In this document: piece after piece, positions 17,549 through 27,138 of the stretch
Layout: every line of letters begins with the position of its first letter
Position numbering within the stretch: position 1 is the stretch's first letter
Assembly (NCBI GenBank): GCA_030446715.1
Contig: JAUJMU010000001.1
Coordinates: 989,619-1,053,618 of the forward strand
Direction of reading: 5' to 3'
From: Cytophagales bacterium
GTDB lineage: Bacteria > Bacteroidota > Bacteroidia > Cytophagales > 172606-1
DNA: 64,000 bases
The notes under the pieces: model-generated
Told to the model about the DNA's origin: nothing
What the model saw: the letters and a program-made list of their open reading frames with translations, nothing else
Database searches by the model: none
Made by a program: the position numbers and the translations under genes

Positions 17549-20500
17549 ATGCCCATGCGATTGGTTATTTCCATACTGGCTTTCGTATTTCTGACTCCGG
17601 TAATGGTGCGGCCACAGAGCGGGCAGTCGGTGCTGGCAAACGGCGACTGGTACAAGATCGGAGTGACCAGATCCGGCATGCACCAACTTGATGCCGCTTT
17701 TCTCCGCCGCGCAGGCATCAATCCGGCAGGTATAAATCCTGAAAACATCCGTCTTTTCGGCAATGGTGGTGGCATGCTGCCGCAGGCCAACAGCGCCTCC
17801 CGGCACGACGACCTGACCGAAAACGCCATCCTGGTAGCGGGAGAAGAGGATGGCCGCTTTGACAGCAATGATTACATTCTGTTTTACGCCCAGAGTCCCC
17901 ACCAGACGGAATACAACGCCGGCACCGGCCAATTTACCCACCGCACCAACTTATACAGCGACACTACTTTCTACTTTCTGACCTTTGGCGATACCCCGGG
18001 TCTGCGGCCGGCCGCGCAGGCAGATTTCTCCGGAGCAGCCGAAACGGTGGCCTCCTTTGATGATTACTTCTTTCACGAAAAAGATCTCCAGAACATAATC
18101 CGGTCGGGCCGGGAGTGGTACGGCGAGAAGTTTGATCTCACCACTGAGCACCACGTTGATTTTACCATTCCCGGTCTGATGGCGGGCCAGCCGCTGAAAA
18201 TAGCGGCTGCCGTGATGGCGCAGAGCCCGGCTTCCGGCACCTTCAGCGTAAAGCTGAACGGACAGGCTTTGGGCAACATTACCGTTCCCGCAGTCGGCCA
18301 GGGCACTTACGACGTAAAAGGAGCCAATGCCGCCGGGAGTTTTGAAGGAAGTGCTACCGGACCAAATGTGCGGGTATCGGTCAGCTTCGCCAGGACCGGC
18401 AGCGCAGTAGGGTATCTCAACCGGGTAGGCGTGCAGGTAAAACGTGAACTGAGGCTTTACGGCAATCAGACGGAGTTTCAGGTGCGGGAAGGCACCACTG
18501 CCCCGGCCCTCCGGTACCAGGTTTCCGGTGGGGCTGCCGATATGCAGATCTGGGACATTACCAATCCGCTGCTTCCCGCAAAACAAAACTTTTCCATCAG
18601 TGGCACTACTGCCCTGTTCGGGGCGGAAGGAGGCACCGGACGGCAGTACATTATGTTCAGGGGCAATTCCTTTGACAACCCGGCCAGCATCCGCAGAGCC
18701 CCCAATCAGAACCTGCACGGCCTGCCGTCTCCTGACTTGCTGATTATTACGCATGCCGGCCTGCTGGGTCAGGCAGAACGGCTGGCAACTTTCCGGCGGG
18801 AAAATGATGGCTTGCGGGCCGAGGTGGTTACTACGGAGCAGGTCTACAATGAGTTTTCGTCCGGCCGGCAGGATATAACCGCCCTCCGCGACTTCATCCG
18901 CTACCTGTACCGCAAGGGGAATTCGCTCCGGTACGTATTGCTCTTCGGCGATGCCTCCTACGATTACAAAAGCCGGGTAGCGAATAACACGAATCTGGTG
19001 CCGACCTACGAATCCTATCAGTCACTGCACCCGATTTTCAGCTTTTCTTCGGATGATTATTTCGGTTTTATGAATGACCAGGAAGGAGACTGGCCCGAGA
19101 ACAGCGCCGGCGACCACACCATGGACGTATCAGTGGGCAGGTTACCCGTAAGAACGGTGCGGGAAGCGGAGGCCGTGGTATCGAAACTCATACGATACGC
19201 CCAGAGCCCCGACGGGCCCGGCCCGTGGCGCAACCAGCTGTGCTTCGTGGCCGACGACGGTGACGGAAATATTCATCAGATGGACGCTGACCGGCTCACA
19301 GAGCAGGTTGGCAACCGGTACGGCAATTTCAATATTGACAAAATCTTCATGGATGCCTTTCCGCAGCAGTCTACGCCCGCCGGACAAAAAGCGCCGGCCG
19401 TTTCCGGGGCAATAGACAAAGCCGTAGAACAGGGCGTACTGATCATGAATTACACGGGCCACGGCGGGGAAGCCGGCTGGGCTCAGGAGCAGGTGCTGAC
19501 CTTGCCGCAGATTGCCGGCTGGCGCAACCGCGACCGGCTGCCGCTCTTTGTGACGGCTACCTGCGCGTTTGGCCGCTATGATGACCCCAGCCTCGTGTCG
19601 GGCGCGGAGTCTGCCCTGCTCAATGTCCGCGGAGGTGCCATTGGCCTGATTACCACCACCCGTCCGGTTTTTTCCAATACGAACTACGCGCTGAACGTTG
19701 CTTTTTACAACGCCATTTTTGAGCCGGTAAACGGCAGCATGCCGCGGCTGGGCGATGCCATGCGCGAAACCAAGAACAACAGCCTCAGCGGCAGCATCAA
19801 CCGCAATTTTTCCCTGCTGGGTGATCCGTCCATGCGGCTGGCGTATCCGCAGGAAAACATTGTACTGACCACCATCAACGGCAAACTACTTTCTGAGGGG
19901 GCCGATACCCTCAGGGCGTTGAGCCGGGTGGTGCTGGAAGGCGGGATTCAACACGCCGATGGCTCCCTTGCCAATGATTTCAGCGGCAGACTGAACCTTG
20001 TATTGTTCGACAAAGCCCGCACGGTTACTACGCTGGGTGATGAAAATACCCGGATGAATTTTCAGCTCCGGGATAACCGCATTTTTGAGGGGCAGGCCAC
20101 GGTCCGCAACGGACATTTCCGCCTGGAGGTGGTTGTCCCCAAAGACATTGACTACCGCCCCGGCAACGGCCGCATCAGCATGTACGCCCGGAGTACCGAC
20201 GGTCTTGCCGATGCCGGCGGCTATGACAAAACCATTCCGGTCGGGGGTACGGCCCCTGCCGTTGCCGCTGACCAGACGCCGCCCCGGATTACCCTCTTCC
20301 TCAACGACACTACCTTTGTGAATGGCGGCGTGACCGGGCCGGACGCCCTGCTGATTGCGCGGCTGAGCGACGAAAGCGGAATCAATATTTCGCGCGGCGG
20401 CATCGGGCACGAGATTACCGCCCGGCTGGACGGCAGGGATGAAATTCTGATTCTGAATGACTTTTACAGCCCCTTTCCGGACGATTACCGGCGGGGCGAC

Positions 20501-20926
20501 GTACGGTTCCCGCTGCAGAACCTGACACCGGGCCGCCACCGGCTTAGCCTAACCGCCTGGGATACCCATAACAACCCGGCTACGGTCAGCATTGAATTTG
20601 TGGTGGCAAACGCCGTTTCCCTGAGCGAAGTGGCAAACAGCCCAAATCCCTTTTCCGGCAAAACCACCTTCCGCTACCGGCATGACCGCCCGGATGATGA
20701 CCTGCAGGTTGAAATCAGCATCTACACGGCTACCGGCTTGCTGGTAACCGTGCTGAAAGGTGGGGAAGGGGAACAGATGGGAGAATACGGAGAAATCCGC
20801 TGGGATGGTAGGGGTACGGGCGGAAAGAAATTACCGGCCGGTGTATACGTTTACCGGTTATCCGTGCGTTCTAAGGCAGACAACGCCGAAGCAGTACACA
20901 GCAGCCGTCTGGTGCTCTTCAGGTAA
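17549..20926 (+). CDS. porU: Type IX secretion system sortase PorU (peptidase C25 family)
   Basis: A 1125-residue cell-surface cysteine protease that removes the C-terminal signal of type IX cargo and attaches anionic lipopolysaccharide. A signal peptide occupies residues 1-22. The C25 (gingipain-like) catalytic domain spans about 400-770, with His in MNYTGHGGEAGW (about 636) and the nucleophile Cys in VTATCAFGRYDDP (about 670). The C-terminus is Ig-like with a beta-rich end (SPNPFSGKTTFRYRHD to LPAGVYVYRLSV) that looks like a type IX C-terminal domain, as in PorU itself. It precedes porV by 180 bp in the same direction, the usual order, and probably shares a transcript with purS. Confidence 0.93.
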   Translation: MPMRLVISILAFVFLTPVMVRPQSGQSVLANGDWYKIGVTRSGMHQLDAAFLRRAGINPAGINPENIRLFGNGGGMLPQANSASRHDDLTENAILVAGEEDGRFDSNDYILFYAQSPHQTEYNAGTGQFTHRTNLYSDTTFYFLTFGDTPGLRPAAQADFSGAAETVASFDDYFFHEKDLQNIIRSGREWYGEKFDLTTEHHVDFTIPGLMAGQPLKIAAAVMAQSPASGTFSVKLNGQALGNITVPAVGQGTYDVKGANAAGSFEGSATGPNVRVSVSFARTGSAVGYLNRVGVQVKRELRLYGNQTEFQVREGTTAPALRYQVSGGAADMQIWDITNPLLPAKQNFSISGTTALFGAEGGTGRQYIMFRGNSFDNPASIRRAPNQNLHGLPSPDLLIITHAGLLGQAERLATFRRENDGLRAEVVTTEQVYNEFSSGRQDITALRDFIRYLYRKGNSLRYVLLFGDASYDYKSRVANNTNLVPTYESYQSLHPIFSFSSDDYFGFMNDQEGDWPENSAGDHTMDVSVGRLPVRTVREAEAVVSKLIRYAQSPDGPGPWRNQLCFVADDGDGNIHQMDADRLTEQVGNRYGNFNIDKIFMDAFPQQSTPAGQKAPAVSGAIDKAVEQGVLIMNYTGHGGEAGWAQEQVLTLPQIAGWRNRDRLPLFVTATCAFGRYDDPSLVSGAESALLNVRGGAIGLITTTRPVFSNTNYALNVAFYNAIFEPVNGSMPRLGDAMRETKNNSLSGSINRNFSLLGDPSMRLAYPQENIVLTTINGKLLSEGADTLRALSRVVLEGGIQHADGSLANDFSGRLNLVLFDKARTVTTLGDENTRMNFQLRDNRIFEGQATVRNGHFRLEVVVPKDIDYRPGNGRISMYARSTDGLADAGGYDKTIPVGGTAPAVAADQTPPRITLFLNDTTFVNGGVTGPDALLIARLSDESGINISRGGIGHEITARLDGRDEILILNDFYSPFPDDYRRGDVRFPLQNLTPGRHRLSLTAWDTHNNPATVSIEFVVANAVSLSEVANSPNPFSGKTTFRYRHDRPDDDLQVEISIYTATGLLVTVLKGGEGEQMGEYGEIRWDGRGTGGKKLPAGVYVYRLSVRSKADNAEAVHSSRLVLFR

Positions 20927-21105
20927 CCGTGAATCGCCAGAACCATGAATGCCGGAAGAAACATAAGCCAGCTTTTTTGTTACCAGCCCTCCGGCTTTCT
21001 GACTTATTGCTCTCCTACCTTACAACCTTACTGCCGCGTGACTCCGGCTTCTGACTTAAGCAATTGATTTTCTTCCATATATTTACGCACCTATAACTGT
21101 TTGAT

Positions 21106-22320
21106 ATGTTCTCGAATTCTGCCAGACGTATTCTTGGAGCCAGCTTCGCATTCCTTTTGCTGACCGGTCAGGCCATTTCCCAACAAACCATCACAGGTCA
21201 GGAGGGTCGCCCGGTCACTTCGGCAGTTCCGTTTTTAACCATTACGCCTGATGCCCGCTCCGGGGCCATGGGCGATGCAGGCGTAGCTATCTCCCCGGAT
21301 GCCAATGCCAACTACTGGAATCCGGCTAAGATTGTATTCAACAAGAGCCGGTTTGGCGGTGCTCTTTCCTACAATCCATGGTTGCGTAATCTGGTAAACG
21401 ATATGTCATTGTCATATCTGTCAGGATATAAAAAGATAAATGACCGTCAGGCTTTCGGAGTTGCTCTTTCTTATTTTAACCTGGGGGATATAATGTTTAC
21501 GGACGAAAACGGCAACGAAATCCGCAGCTTCAATCCGCGGGAGTTTGCTATTCAGCCTACTTTTTCCCAAAAGCTATCGGATTACCTGAGTCTGGGCGTT
21601 GGGATACGGTTTATCCACTCCAACCTTGCGGGTAATTTTGATTTTACCAACTTCAGCTCCAAGCCCGGTAACACGGTATCCGGTGATGTGGTCATGTACT
21701 ACACCCGCGACGTGAACTGGGGTGGCCGGGACATCAACCTTGCGTTTGGTGCCAACATTTCCAACCTGGGTCCCAAGATTACCTACTCCGACCGCGAAAA
21801 CCGGGAATTCATTCCTACCAACCTGCGGCTTGGAACAGCCTTTACTTATAATATAGATCCTTACAACAAGTTTACGCTGGCCGTTGATTTCAACAAGCTG
21901 ATGGTGCCAACCCCCCCGATTCTGGAAACAGATTCCATTACCGGACGGATAGTGGTAGGTCCTGATGGCAAGCCACAAATCGCGCTTGGCGGTGGTAAAC
22001 CTTCTGACCGTTCTTTCCTGTCAGGCGTATTCGGCTCTTTTTCCGATGCACCGGATGGTTTCCGGGAGGAACTGCGCGAGGTCAGTGTATCTACCGGCGT
22101 AGAATACTGGTACAATGATCTGTTTGCAGCCCGGGCAGGCTACTTTTACGAGAACCAGCTGAAGGGCAACCGCCAGTATTTTACGCTGGGTGCCGGTCTT
22201 CGTTACTCGAAGCTTGGGCTTGATTTTGCTTACCTGATCCCCCGCCAGCAGAACAATCCGCTGGCCGAAACGCTGCGGTTTACGCTGCACTTCCAGTTTG
22301 GGGAAGAAGAAGATAACTAA
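21106..22320 (+). CDS. porV: Type IX secretion outer membrane protein PorV (LptO)
   Basis: A 404-residue outer membrane beta-barrel of the FadL-like fold that binds the C-terminal signals of type IX cargo and shuttles them to PorU. The signal peptide is residues 1-25 (ending GQAISQQ). The conserved N-terminal text AVPFLTITPDARSGAMGDAG and ANANYWNPAKIVF identifies PorV. The barrel ends in alternating hydrophobic strands, with the last strand TLRFTLHFQFG. A strong terminator follows at 22344. The ATG at 21106 gives a complete signal peptide. Confidence 0.94.
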   Translation: MFSNSARRILGASFAFLLLTGQAISQQTITGQEGRPVTSAVPFLTITPDARSGAMGDAGVAISPDANANYWNPAKIVFNKSRFGGALSYNPWLRNLVNDMSLSYLSGYKKINDRQAFGVALSYFNLGDIMFTDENGNEIRSFNPREFAIQPTFSQKLSDYLSLGVGIRFIHSNLAGNFDFTNFSSKPGNTVSGDVVMYYTRDVNWGGRDINLAFGANISNLGPKITYSDRENREFIPTNLRLGTAFTYNIDPYNKFTLAVDFNKLMVPTPPILETDSITGRIVVGPDGKPQIALGGGKPSDRSFLSGVFGSFSDAPDGFREELREVSVSTGVEYWYNDLFAARAGYFYENQLKGNRQYFTLGAGLRYSKLGLDFAYLIPRQQNNPLAETLRFTLHFQFGEEEDN

Positions 22321-22343
22321 TCGTCATTCTGATACGTAATTCC

Positions 22344-22377
22344 AAAGCAACCCGGAGACGGGTTGCTTTTTGTATTT
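22344..22377 (+). terminator. Terminator after porV
   Basis: A 10-bp perfect stem (aaagcaaccc/gggttgcttt) with loop ggagac runs into a T-rich tract, 24 bp after the porV stop. Confidence 0.88.
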
Positions 22378-22400
22378 TTACCGGCGCAAAAGAAAAACCG

Positions 22401-23690
22401 ATGATCACCACGCAGATAGACCGCACCCAACCACCTTCTTTTCAGGACATCCGCCACATTGATCTTCCTCAGGCACAGAGCCAGACCCTGCCGAATGGAA
22501 TTAAGCTGCACTGGATCAGTGCCGGCGAACAGCCCGTGATCCGGCTGGAGTTTATTTTCCGGGCGGGCAACTGGTACGAGCCGCAGAAGGGAGCTTCTTA
22601 TTTTACGGCCCGGATGCTTAACGGGGGAACCTCCGGACGGTCCGCGGCTCAGATCAATGGCTACGTGGATCAGTTCGGCTCTTTTCTGGAGCTTAACCAC
22701 GGCGTGGAACGGATCAATGTGACTTTGTATGCACTGAATAAGCACCTGCCGGCCCTGCTGCCCCTGATGGCCGACATTCTCAGTGATTCCGTTTTTCCGG
22801 AGGCCGAGCTGGAAAATCTGAAAAATATTACCCGGCAAAACATACAGGTTAACTTAGAGAAAACGGCTTTTCTTGCCCAGAACCGCTTCCGCGAACTCAT
22901 TTTCGGTCCCACCCATCCCTACGGCCGCAATATTCATCCGGACGACATTCCGGGGATTCACGCTGGTGTGCTCCGGCCGCATTTTGAGCAGCGCATCAAG
23001 GGAAAACCTTTTGATCTGGTGCTGTCGGGAATGATTACTGATGAAGTGCTGCGGCAAGTGACAGCGGTATTTGGCGGCCTGCCGGTTACACCTTACCCTG
23101 AGGATCTGAAGGAAACGGCAACCTTGCCCGACGGGCCCCGGCAGGAGTTGATTGAGAAGGCAGGCAGCCTGCAGTCCTCGATCCGGGTGGGCAAGCGGCT
23201 GTTTACGCGGCGGCACCCTGATTATTACAAAATGCTGGTCCTGAACGAGGTGTTAGGCGGCTACTTCGGCTCGCGGCTCATGCGGAATATCCGCGAAGAC
23301 AAGGGTTTTACGTACGGAATCCATTCCAGTCTGGCCACGCACCAGCGGGAAGGCTATCTGGTGATCGGCACCGATGTCAAGAGAGAGTTCACCAGCCAGA
23401 CCCTCGACGAAATCCGCAAGGAGATAAAAATATTGCAAACCGAACCCGTGGGCGACGAGGAACTGCAGACGGTGCAGAGTTACATGATCGGCTCTTTTGC
23501 CGGTGCGGTTACTACTTCCTTCGCCCTTGCCGACCATTTCAAAACCATCTACTTTGATGGACTCGGCTACGAATTCTACGACAAATACATTGACAGCATC
23601 AGATCCACCACTGCCCGGGACCTGATGGCCCTTGCCAGCCAGTACCTGAATCCGGATTCCCTCACCGAAGTGGTAGCGGGGGGGAGGTAA
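22401..23690 (+). CDS. M16 (pitrilysin) family protein lacking the zinc motif
   Basis: A 429-residue protein with the two-domain M16 fold: an N-terminal half about 30-215 and a C-terminal half about 225-429. The family text NGIKLHWISAGEQPVIRLEFIFRAGNWYE is present, but where active peptidases have HxxEH this protein reads YFTARMLNGGT, so it should not bind zinc. The C-terminal half retains the conserved segment LNEVLGGYFGSRLMRNIREDKGFTYGI with the Arg/Tyr pair that positions substrate. In many bacteria inactive M16 proteins pair with an active partner to form heterodimers; no partner lies nearby. There is no signal peptide. Confidence 0.85.
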   Translation: MITTQIDRTQPPSFQDIRHIDLPQAQSQTLPNGIKLHWISAGEQPVIRLEFIFRAGNWYEPQKGASYFTARMLNGGTSGRSAAQINGYVDQFGSFLELNHGVERINVTLYALNKHLPALLPLMADILSDSVFPEAELENLKNITRQNIQVNLEKTAFLAQNRFRELIFGPTHPYGRNIHPDDIPGIHAGVLRPHFEQRIKGKPFDLVLSGMITDEVLRQVTAVFGGLPVTPYPEDLKETATLPDGPRQELIEKAGSLQSSIRVGKRLFTRRHPDYYKMLVLNEVLGGYFGSRLMRNIREDKGFTYGIHSSLATHQREGYLVIGTDVKREFTSQTLDEIRKEIKILQTEPVGDEELQTVQSYMIGSFAGAVTTSFALADHFKTIYFDGLGYEFYDKYIDSIRSTTARDLMALASQYLNPDSLTEVVAGGR

Positions 23691-23691
23691 T

Positions 23692-23787
23692 GTTGAATTG
23701 CTGAATTGCTGAATTGTTATATGTTCGAATGGTTGTCTGACCGGAAGGATGCAATGCAGCAATTTAACCATATAACCATCCAGCCAT
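23692..23787. repeat. Word-like intergenic repeats with a tandem octamer
   Basis: Three near-identical octamers (ttgaattg/ctgaattg/ctgaattg) are followed by permuted 'aaccatata/ccattcaacc' words that form weak inverted repeats. The block lies between two convergent genes and is probably a terminator-like spacer. Confidence 0.4.
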
Positions 23788-24825
23788 TCAACCATATATC
23801 TCCGGGCTGCCGGACTCCATCATGACAGGCTGCTTCAGTGTCCGCTTCAGGTGGCGCTTGCGGATTTCGGCCAGATCGGCTTTCGGAATGGCTCCGATCA
23901 GCTGCCGGGTGTATGCCTTCTGTGGGTTTTCGTAAATGTCTTCCGCAAAGCCCGTTTCTTCAATGAGGCCCTTGTTCATGACAATGATCCGGTCGGCCAT
24001 GAATTTTACGACGGAAAGATCATGGGAAATGAAGAGGCACGTAAAGTTGAAGGTTTCTTTGAGGCGGTTGAGGAGATTGAGCACCTGCGCCTGCACGGAT
24101 ACGTCGAGGGCCGAGACGGATTCGTCGCAGATGATAAACTTCGGGTTCAGGGCCAGGGCACGGGCAATGCAGATCCGCTGACGCTGTCCGCCGGAAAACT
24201 CGTGCGGGTACCGGTAAAAATGCTCCGGCTTCAGGCTGACCATTTCGAGCAGTTCTGTGACATGGTTCTTTCGCCCGTTTTCACTGCCGCCCACGCCGTG
24301 AATGCGCATGGGTTCCATAATGGCTTCTCCTACCGTGAGGCGCGGATTAAGGGAGGAATAAGGGTCCTGAAAAATCATCTGCACGTCTTTGCGGAGAGCT
24401 ATCATTTCGCGGGCGGAGCAGGTCCGGAGGTTGCGGCCGCCGTAGATGATTTCTCCGGAAGCAGGTTCGATCAGCCGCAGAATGGTGCGTCCCAGCGTGG
24501 TTTTGCCGCAGCCCGATTCGCCGACCAGCCCAACCGTTTCGCCGGGATACACCTCGAAAGTGACGCCATCCACGGCTTTCACGTATTCGATTGTTTTTCC
24601 GAAGAAATTCTTCCTCAGCGGGAACCACGTTTTCAGATTTTTTACCTGAAGCAGGGGCGTTTGCCCCATCAGCGCCTGATGGCGTTCGCGTACTTCGTCT
24701 TCGTCAATGAAATTCATCAGCAGGGCTTCGCCGACGGAGCCGTACTTCCGGGCTACTTCAGTGGTGTTGCCGGCTTCGTCAGTTGCCATAAAGTCAGCCA
24801 CTACCGGCAATACCTTCATCTTCAT
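23788..24825 (-). CDS. Peptide ABC transporter ATPase, DppF/OppF-like half
   Basis: A 345-residue ATPase of a peptide/nickel-type importer. Walker A is [13 protein letters not shown] (about 115), signature [16 protein letters not shown] (about 213), Walker [14 protein letters not shown] and switch His ISHDLSVV. The C-terminal [15 protein letters not shown] tail of OppF is present as [14 protein letters not shown]. The first 50 residues ([16 protein letters not shown] onward) are not a DppF start: they read as a linker continuing the LACRPRLD text that ends the upstream ATPase in another frame. I infer that this is the second half of a fused DppD-DppF protein split at about 24,853. No permease or binding protein lies nearby. 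Confidence 0.85.
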   Translation of the reverse strand: MKMKVLPVVADFMATDEAGNTTEVARKYGSVGEALLMNFIDEDEVRERHQALMGQTPLLQVKNLKTWFPLRKNFFGKTIEYVKAVDGVTFEVYPGETVGLVGESGCGKTTLGRTILRLIEPASGEIIYGGRNLRTCSAREMIALRKDVQMIFQDPYSSLNPRLTVGEAIMEPMRIHGVGGSENGRKNHVTELLEMVSLKPEHFYRYPHEFSGGQRQRICIARALALNPKFIICDESVSALDVSVQAQVLNLLNRLKETFNFTCLFISHDLSVVKFMADRIIVMNKGLIEETGFAEDIYENPQKAYTRQLIGAIPKADLAEIRKRHLKRTLKQPVMMESGSPEIYG

Positions 24826-25649
24826 GTCCAGGCGCGGCCGGCAGGCCAGCAGACCCTGGTGTAGGGATGCTGCGGGTTGGAAAAAACGTCAAACACCGTT
24901 CCCTGCTCCACTACTTTTCCCCGGTACATGACCATCACCCGGTCAGCGAGTCCGGCAATTACGCCGAGGTCGTGGGTGATGAAAATAATACTCGTGCCGT
25001 GCTCGTCGCGGAGGTTGCGGAGCAGGTCCAGAATGGTGGCCTGCACGGTAACATCGAGAGCTGTGGTAGGTTCATCGGCAATGAGCACAGCCGGCCGGCA
25101 GGAGAGGGCCATGGCAATCATGACCCGTTGTTTCTGGCCACCCGACAATTCGTGGGGATAGCTGTTGAAGATGTGTTCGGGCCGCGGCAACTGTACTTTC
25201 CGGAACCATCCGATGGTTTTCTCCCGGGCGACGCGGCGGCTTACGTTCTGGTGCAGCATAATGGCTTCCATTACCTGATTGCCGCAGGTATAGACCGGGT
25301 TCAGCGAACTCATCGGCTCCTGAAAGACCATGGCAATCTCACTGCCCCGGATCAGGCGCATTTCCTTTTCAGACAGCTTTGCCAGGTCTACTGGTCCGAA
25401 CCGGGGGGAATGAAAAATCATTTTGCCTCCTTCAATCCGGCCGGGAGGGCTCCCGATCAGCCGCATGATGGAAGCCGCAGTGACCGACTTGCCCGAACCT
25501 GATTCACCCACAATGCCAATTGTTTCCCCTTTCCTCAGGTTGAAACTTACATCATCCACGGCTTTTACCAGTCCCGGTCCGGTCCCGAACCAGGTGCTCA
25601 GGTTCCTCACCTGAAGGGTAAACTCACTTTCCCGTTGCTCTTTCCACAT
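24822..25649 (-). CDS. Peptide ABC transporter ATPase, DppD/OppD-like half (frameshifted end)
   Basis: A 275-residue ATPase with Walker [21 protein letters not shown] (about 50), signature [15 protein letters not shown], Walker [12 protein letters not shown] and His of FITHDLGV. It ends abnormally: after the conserved NPQHPYTR the frame reads [10 protein letters not shown] and stops, whereas inserting one G at the run GGG near 24,853 would give [22 protein letters not shown], the normal DppD continuation, and join the next frame. The stop and the next ATG overlap as ATGA. A one-base deletion in a fused gene is the best reading; translational coupling of two short genes is the alternative. Confidence 0.83.
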   Translation of the reverse strand: MWKEQRESEFTLQVRNLSTWFGTGPGLVKAVDDVSFNLRKGETIGIVGESGSGKSVTAASIMRLIGSPPGRIEGGKMIFHSPRFGPVDLAKLSEKEMRLIRGSEIAMVFQEPMSSLNPVYTCGNQVMEAIMLHQNVSRRVAREKTIGWFRKVQLPRPEHIFNSYPHELSGGQKQRVMIAMALSCRPAVLIADEPTTALDVTVQATILDLLRNLRDEHGTSIIFITHDLGVIAGLADRVMVMYRGKVVEQGTVFDVFSNPQHPYTRVCWPAGRAWT

Positions 25650-26041
25650 GCTGATCCGTATTTTACAGGAATAATCATGTATGCCTGTAACCTGATCAAG
25701 TTAACCGGGCCGGGTATGTAAAACCTAATCAGAAGGCAGGCAAAGGCCGTCGAATAAGCCATAAAAGGCACTTTTATCAGGATTAGGGAGAATTTATACG
25801 CACAGGCGCTGCCGGTGGCCTGGCAGCCGTGACGATGCGGGTAAGCCTTGCCAGCGGCTCAGAATATCCGCAATTATCTCTTTTTTTATACCTGATTTTC
25901 TGAGAGCAGCGGGGCAGAGCGTTTTTTCTTATCTCACTTTTTTATTAAATTACTCTAATGTCTGACCTGCTCCGTTCGTTCTGTAATCAGCAACCCTTCA
26001 ACCGGCCCCGATAAAGTTTTACCATTTTACCTTTTCTGCTT
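25650..26041. other. Intergenic region, no gene seen
   Basis: This 392-bp gap lies between divergent genes (the DppD half leftward, the HExxH protein rightward), so it should hold promoters for both. No full TAnnTTTG box with a -33 partner is clear on either strand. No tRNA, hairpin with T tract or coding-like frame was seen. Confidence 0.5.
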
Positions 26042-27037
26042 ATGAAAAGTCTGCTTTGCCTGTTGCTGACGGGTCTGTTTCCGCTTTTCTCCTTTGCCCC
26101 CACTCCCGGCCCCGGCATACTGACTCCCAAGGAGAAAAGACAGTATGCGCTGGCGCTTTTGCAGGAGTACAACCCGGAAGGGCAGTACATCATCAGAATG
26201 GTGGACACACTGGCTTTCAACAATGCCTTTGACCGCTACGCAGAAGGACATACCGAGCACGCCGTACGCGACGCGCTGGGTACCATGGTACACGAGTCAC
26301 ACCACGGCTACAGCGCCCTGATGGCATGGCGGCTCCGGCCGAAGGAGATGGATAAATTTGCCTGTCCGTACCTTGGTGATGGCGAACACGTGTTAATGCC
26401 TTTTACCAATGTTTTTCCTACCGAAGAGATGGGAAAGACCATCCCCGCAAGGCTGCGGACCCAGCGGTTTAAAACGTACGTGTATAACCCCGGCGGGAAA
26501 ATCCAGCTCTCTTCCAATCTGCTCGGTATCTATGGCTTGCTGGACGAATGGATTGCCTACTACCACGGTACGGTTACCGACGTGAATATGTACCGGTGGT
26601 ACCAGGATCATACGGAAGGCACCACCAATGACTGGTACCGCTATTTTTCTACGGTTGGCAGCGTGATCAATGCCCACGTCGAATTCAAATTTTTCTGCCT
26701 GTCGTATCTGTTGTACGCGCAGAAAAACAAACCGGCCGTTTACCGGGAAATCATGGCAAATGAAGCGTTTGTCCGGACATTTCTTTACGTGAACCGCCAG
26801 TACAGTAATCTGATCAGGAGCTACGGCGGCATCAAGAAGAATATTCTGAGCAACCTGCGCAGCAAAGGCATGACTGTGTCGGAAGATGATGAGTGGATTT
26901 ATCTGAGCCGGCAGGCAGTCGGAAACTTTGCGAGTGAGTACAAGGTGCTGGAAAGTGAACTGAAAAAACCCGCTTATCAGACCTTACTCGGGGAGATTCA
27001 GGCCTCAGCCAAACCGGCTGGTTCGGCCGGTAAATAG
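26042..27037 (+). CDS. Secreted protein with HExxH motif, putative metallopeptidase
   Basis: A 331-residue protein with a signal peptide (residues 1-18, LCLLLTGLFPLFSFA). The motif VHESHHGYSALMAW near residue 84 fits HExxH, where two His bind zinc and Glu is catalytic. About 80 residues later, LLDEWIAYYHGT (about 165) offers a Glu in the position of a third zinc ligand, as in gluzincins. No family is recognised, and there is no pro-domain or lipobox. Function as a peptidase is inference from the motif. The gene stands alone; the LexA-like regulator follows 100 bp downstream in the same direction. Confidence 0.7.
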   Translation: MKSLLCLLLTGLFPLFSFAPTPGPGILTPKEKRQYALALLQEYNPEGQYIIRMVDTLAFNNAFDRYAEGHTEHAVRDALGTMVHESHHGYSALMAWRLRPKEMDKFACPYLGDGEHVLMPFTNVFPTEEMGKTIPARLRTQRFKTYVYNPGGKIQLSSNLLGIYGLLDEWIAYYHGTVTDVNMYRWYQDHTEGTTNDWYRYFSTVGSVINAHVEFKFFCLSYLLYAQKNKPAVYREIMANEAFVRTFLYVNRQYSNLIRSYGGIKKNILSNLRSKGMTVSEDDEWIYLSRQAVGNFASEYKVLESELKKPAYQTLLGEIQASAKPAGSAGK

Positions 27038-27106
27038 GGCTGGAGACCTGCCGGACACCAGCGTTGTAATTCGTGCGCAACTTTAGCTTTTTGCCTCCAT
27101 TAGGGT

Positions 27107-27114
27107 TATCTTTG
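27107..27114 (+). promoter_or_regulatory. Bacteroidetes -7 promoter box for the XRE/S24 regulator
   Basis: TATCTTTG matches TAnnTTTG and lies 25 bases upstream of the first ATG. It supports the start at 27139, since the longer frame from GTG 27073 would lie upstream of the promoter box. Confidence 0.5.
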
Positions 27115-27138
27115 TCGCATTGTTTTCGTTTATTAGTG

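Noticed and set aside
23851..24864. 337-residue + strand frame opposite the DppF half
   Set aside because: Antisense shadow; Phe/His/Gly-rich with no motif.
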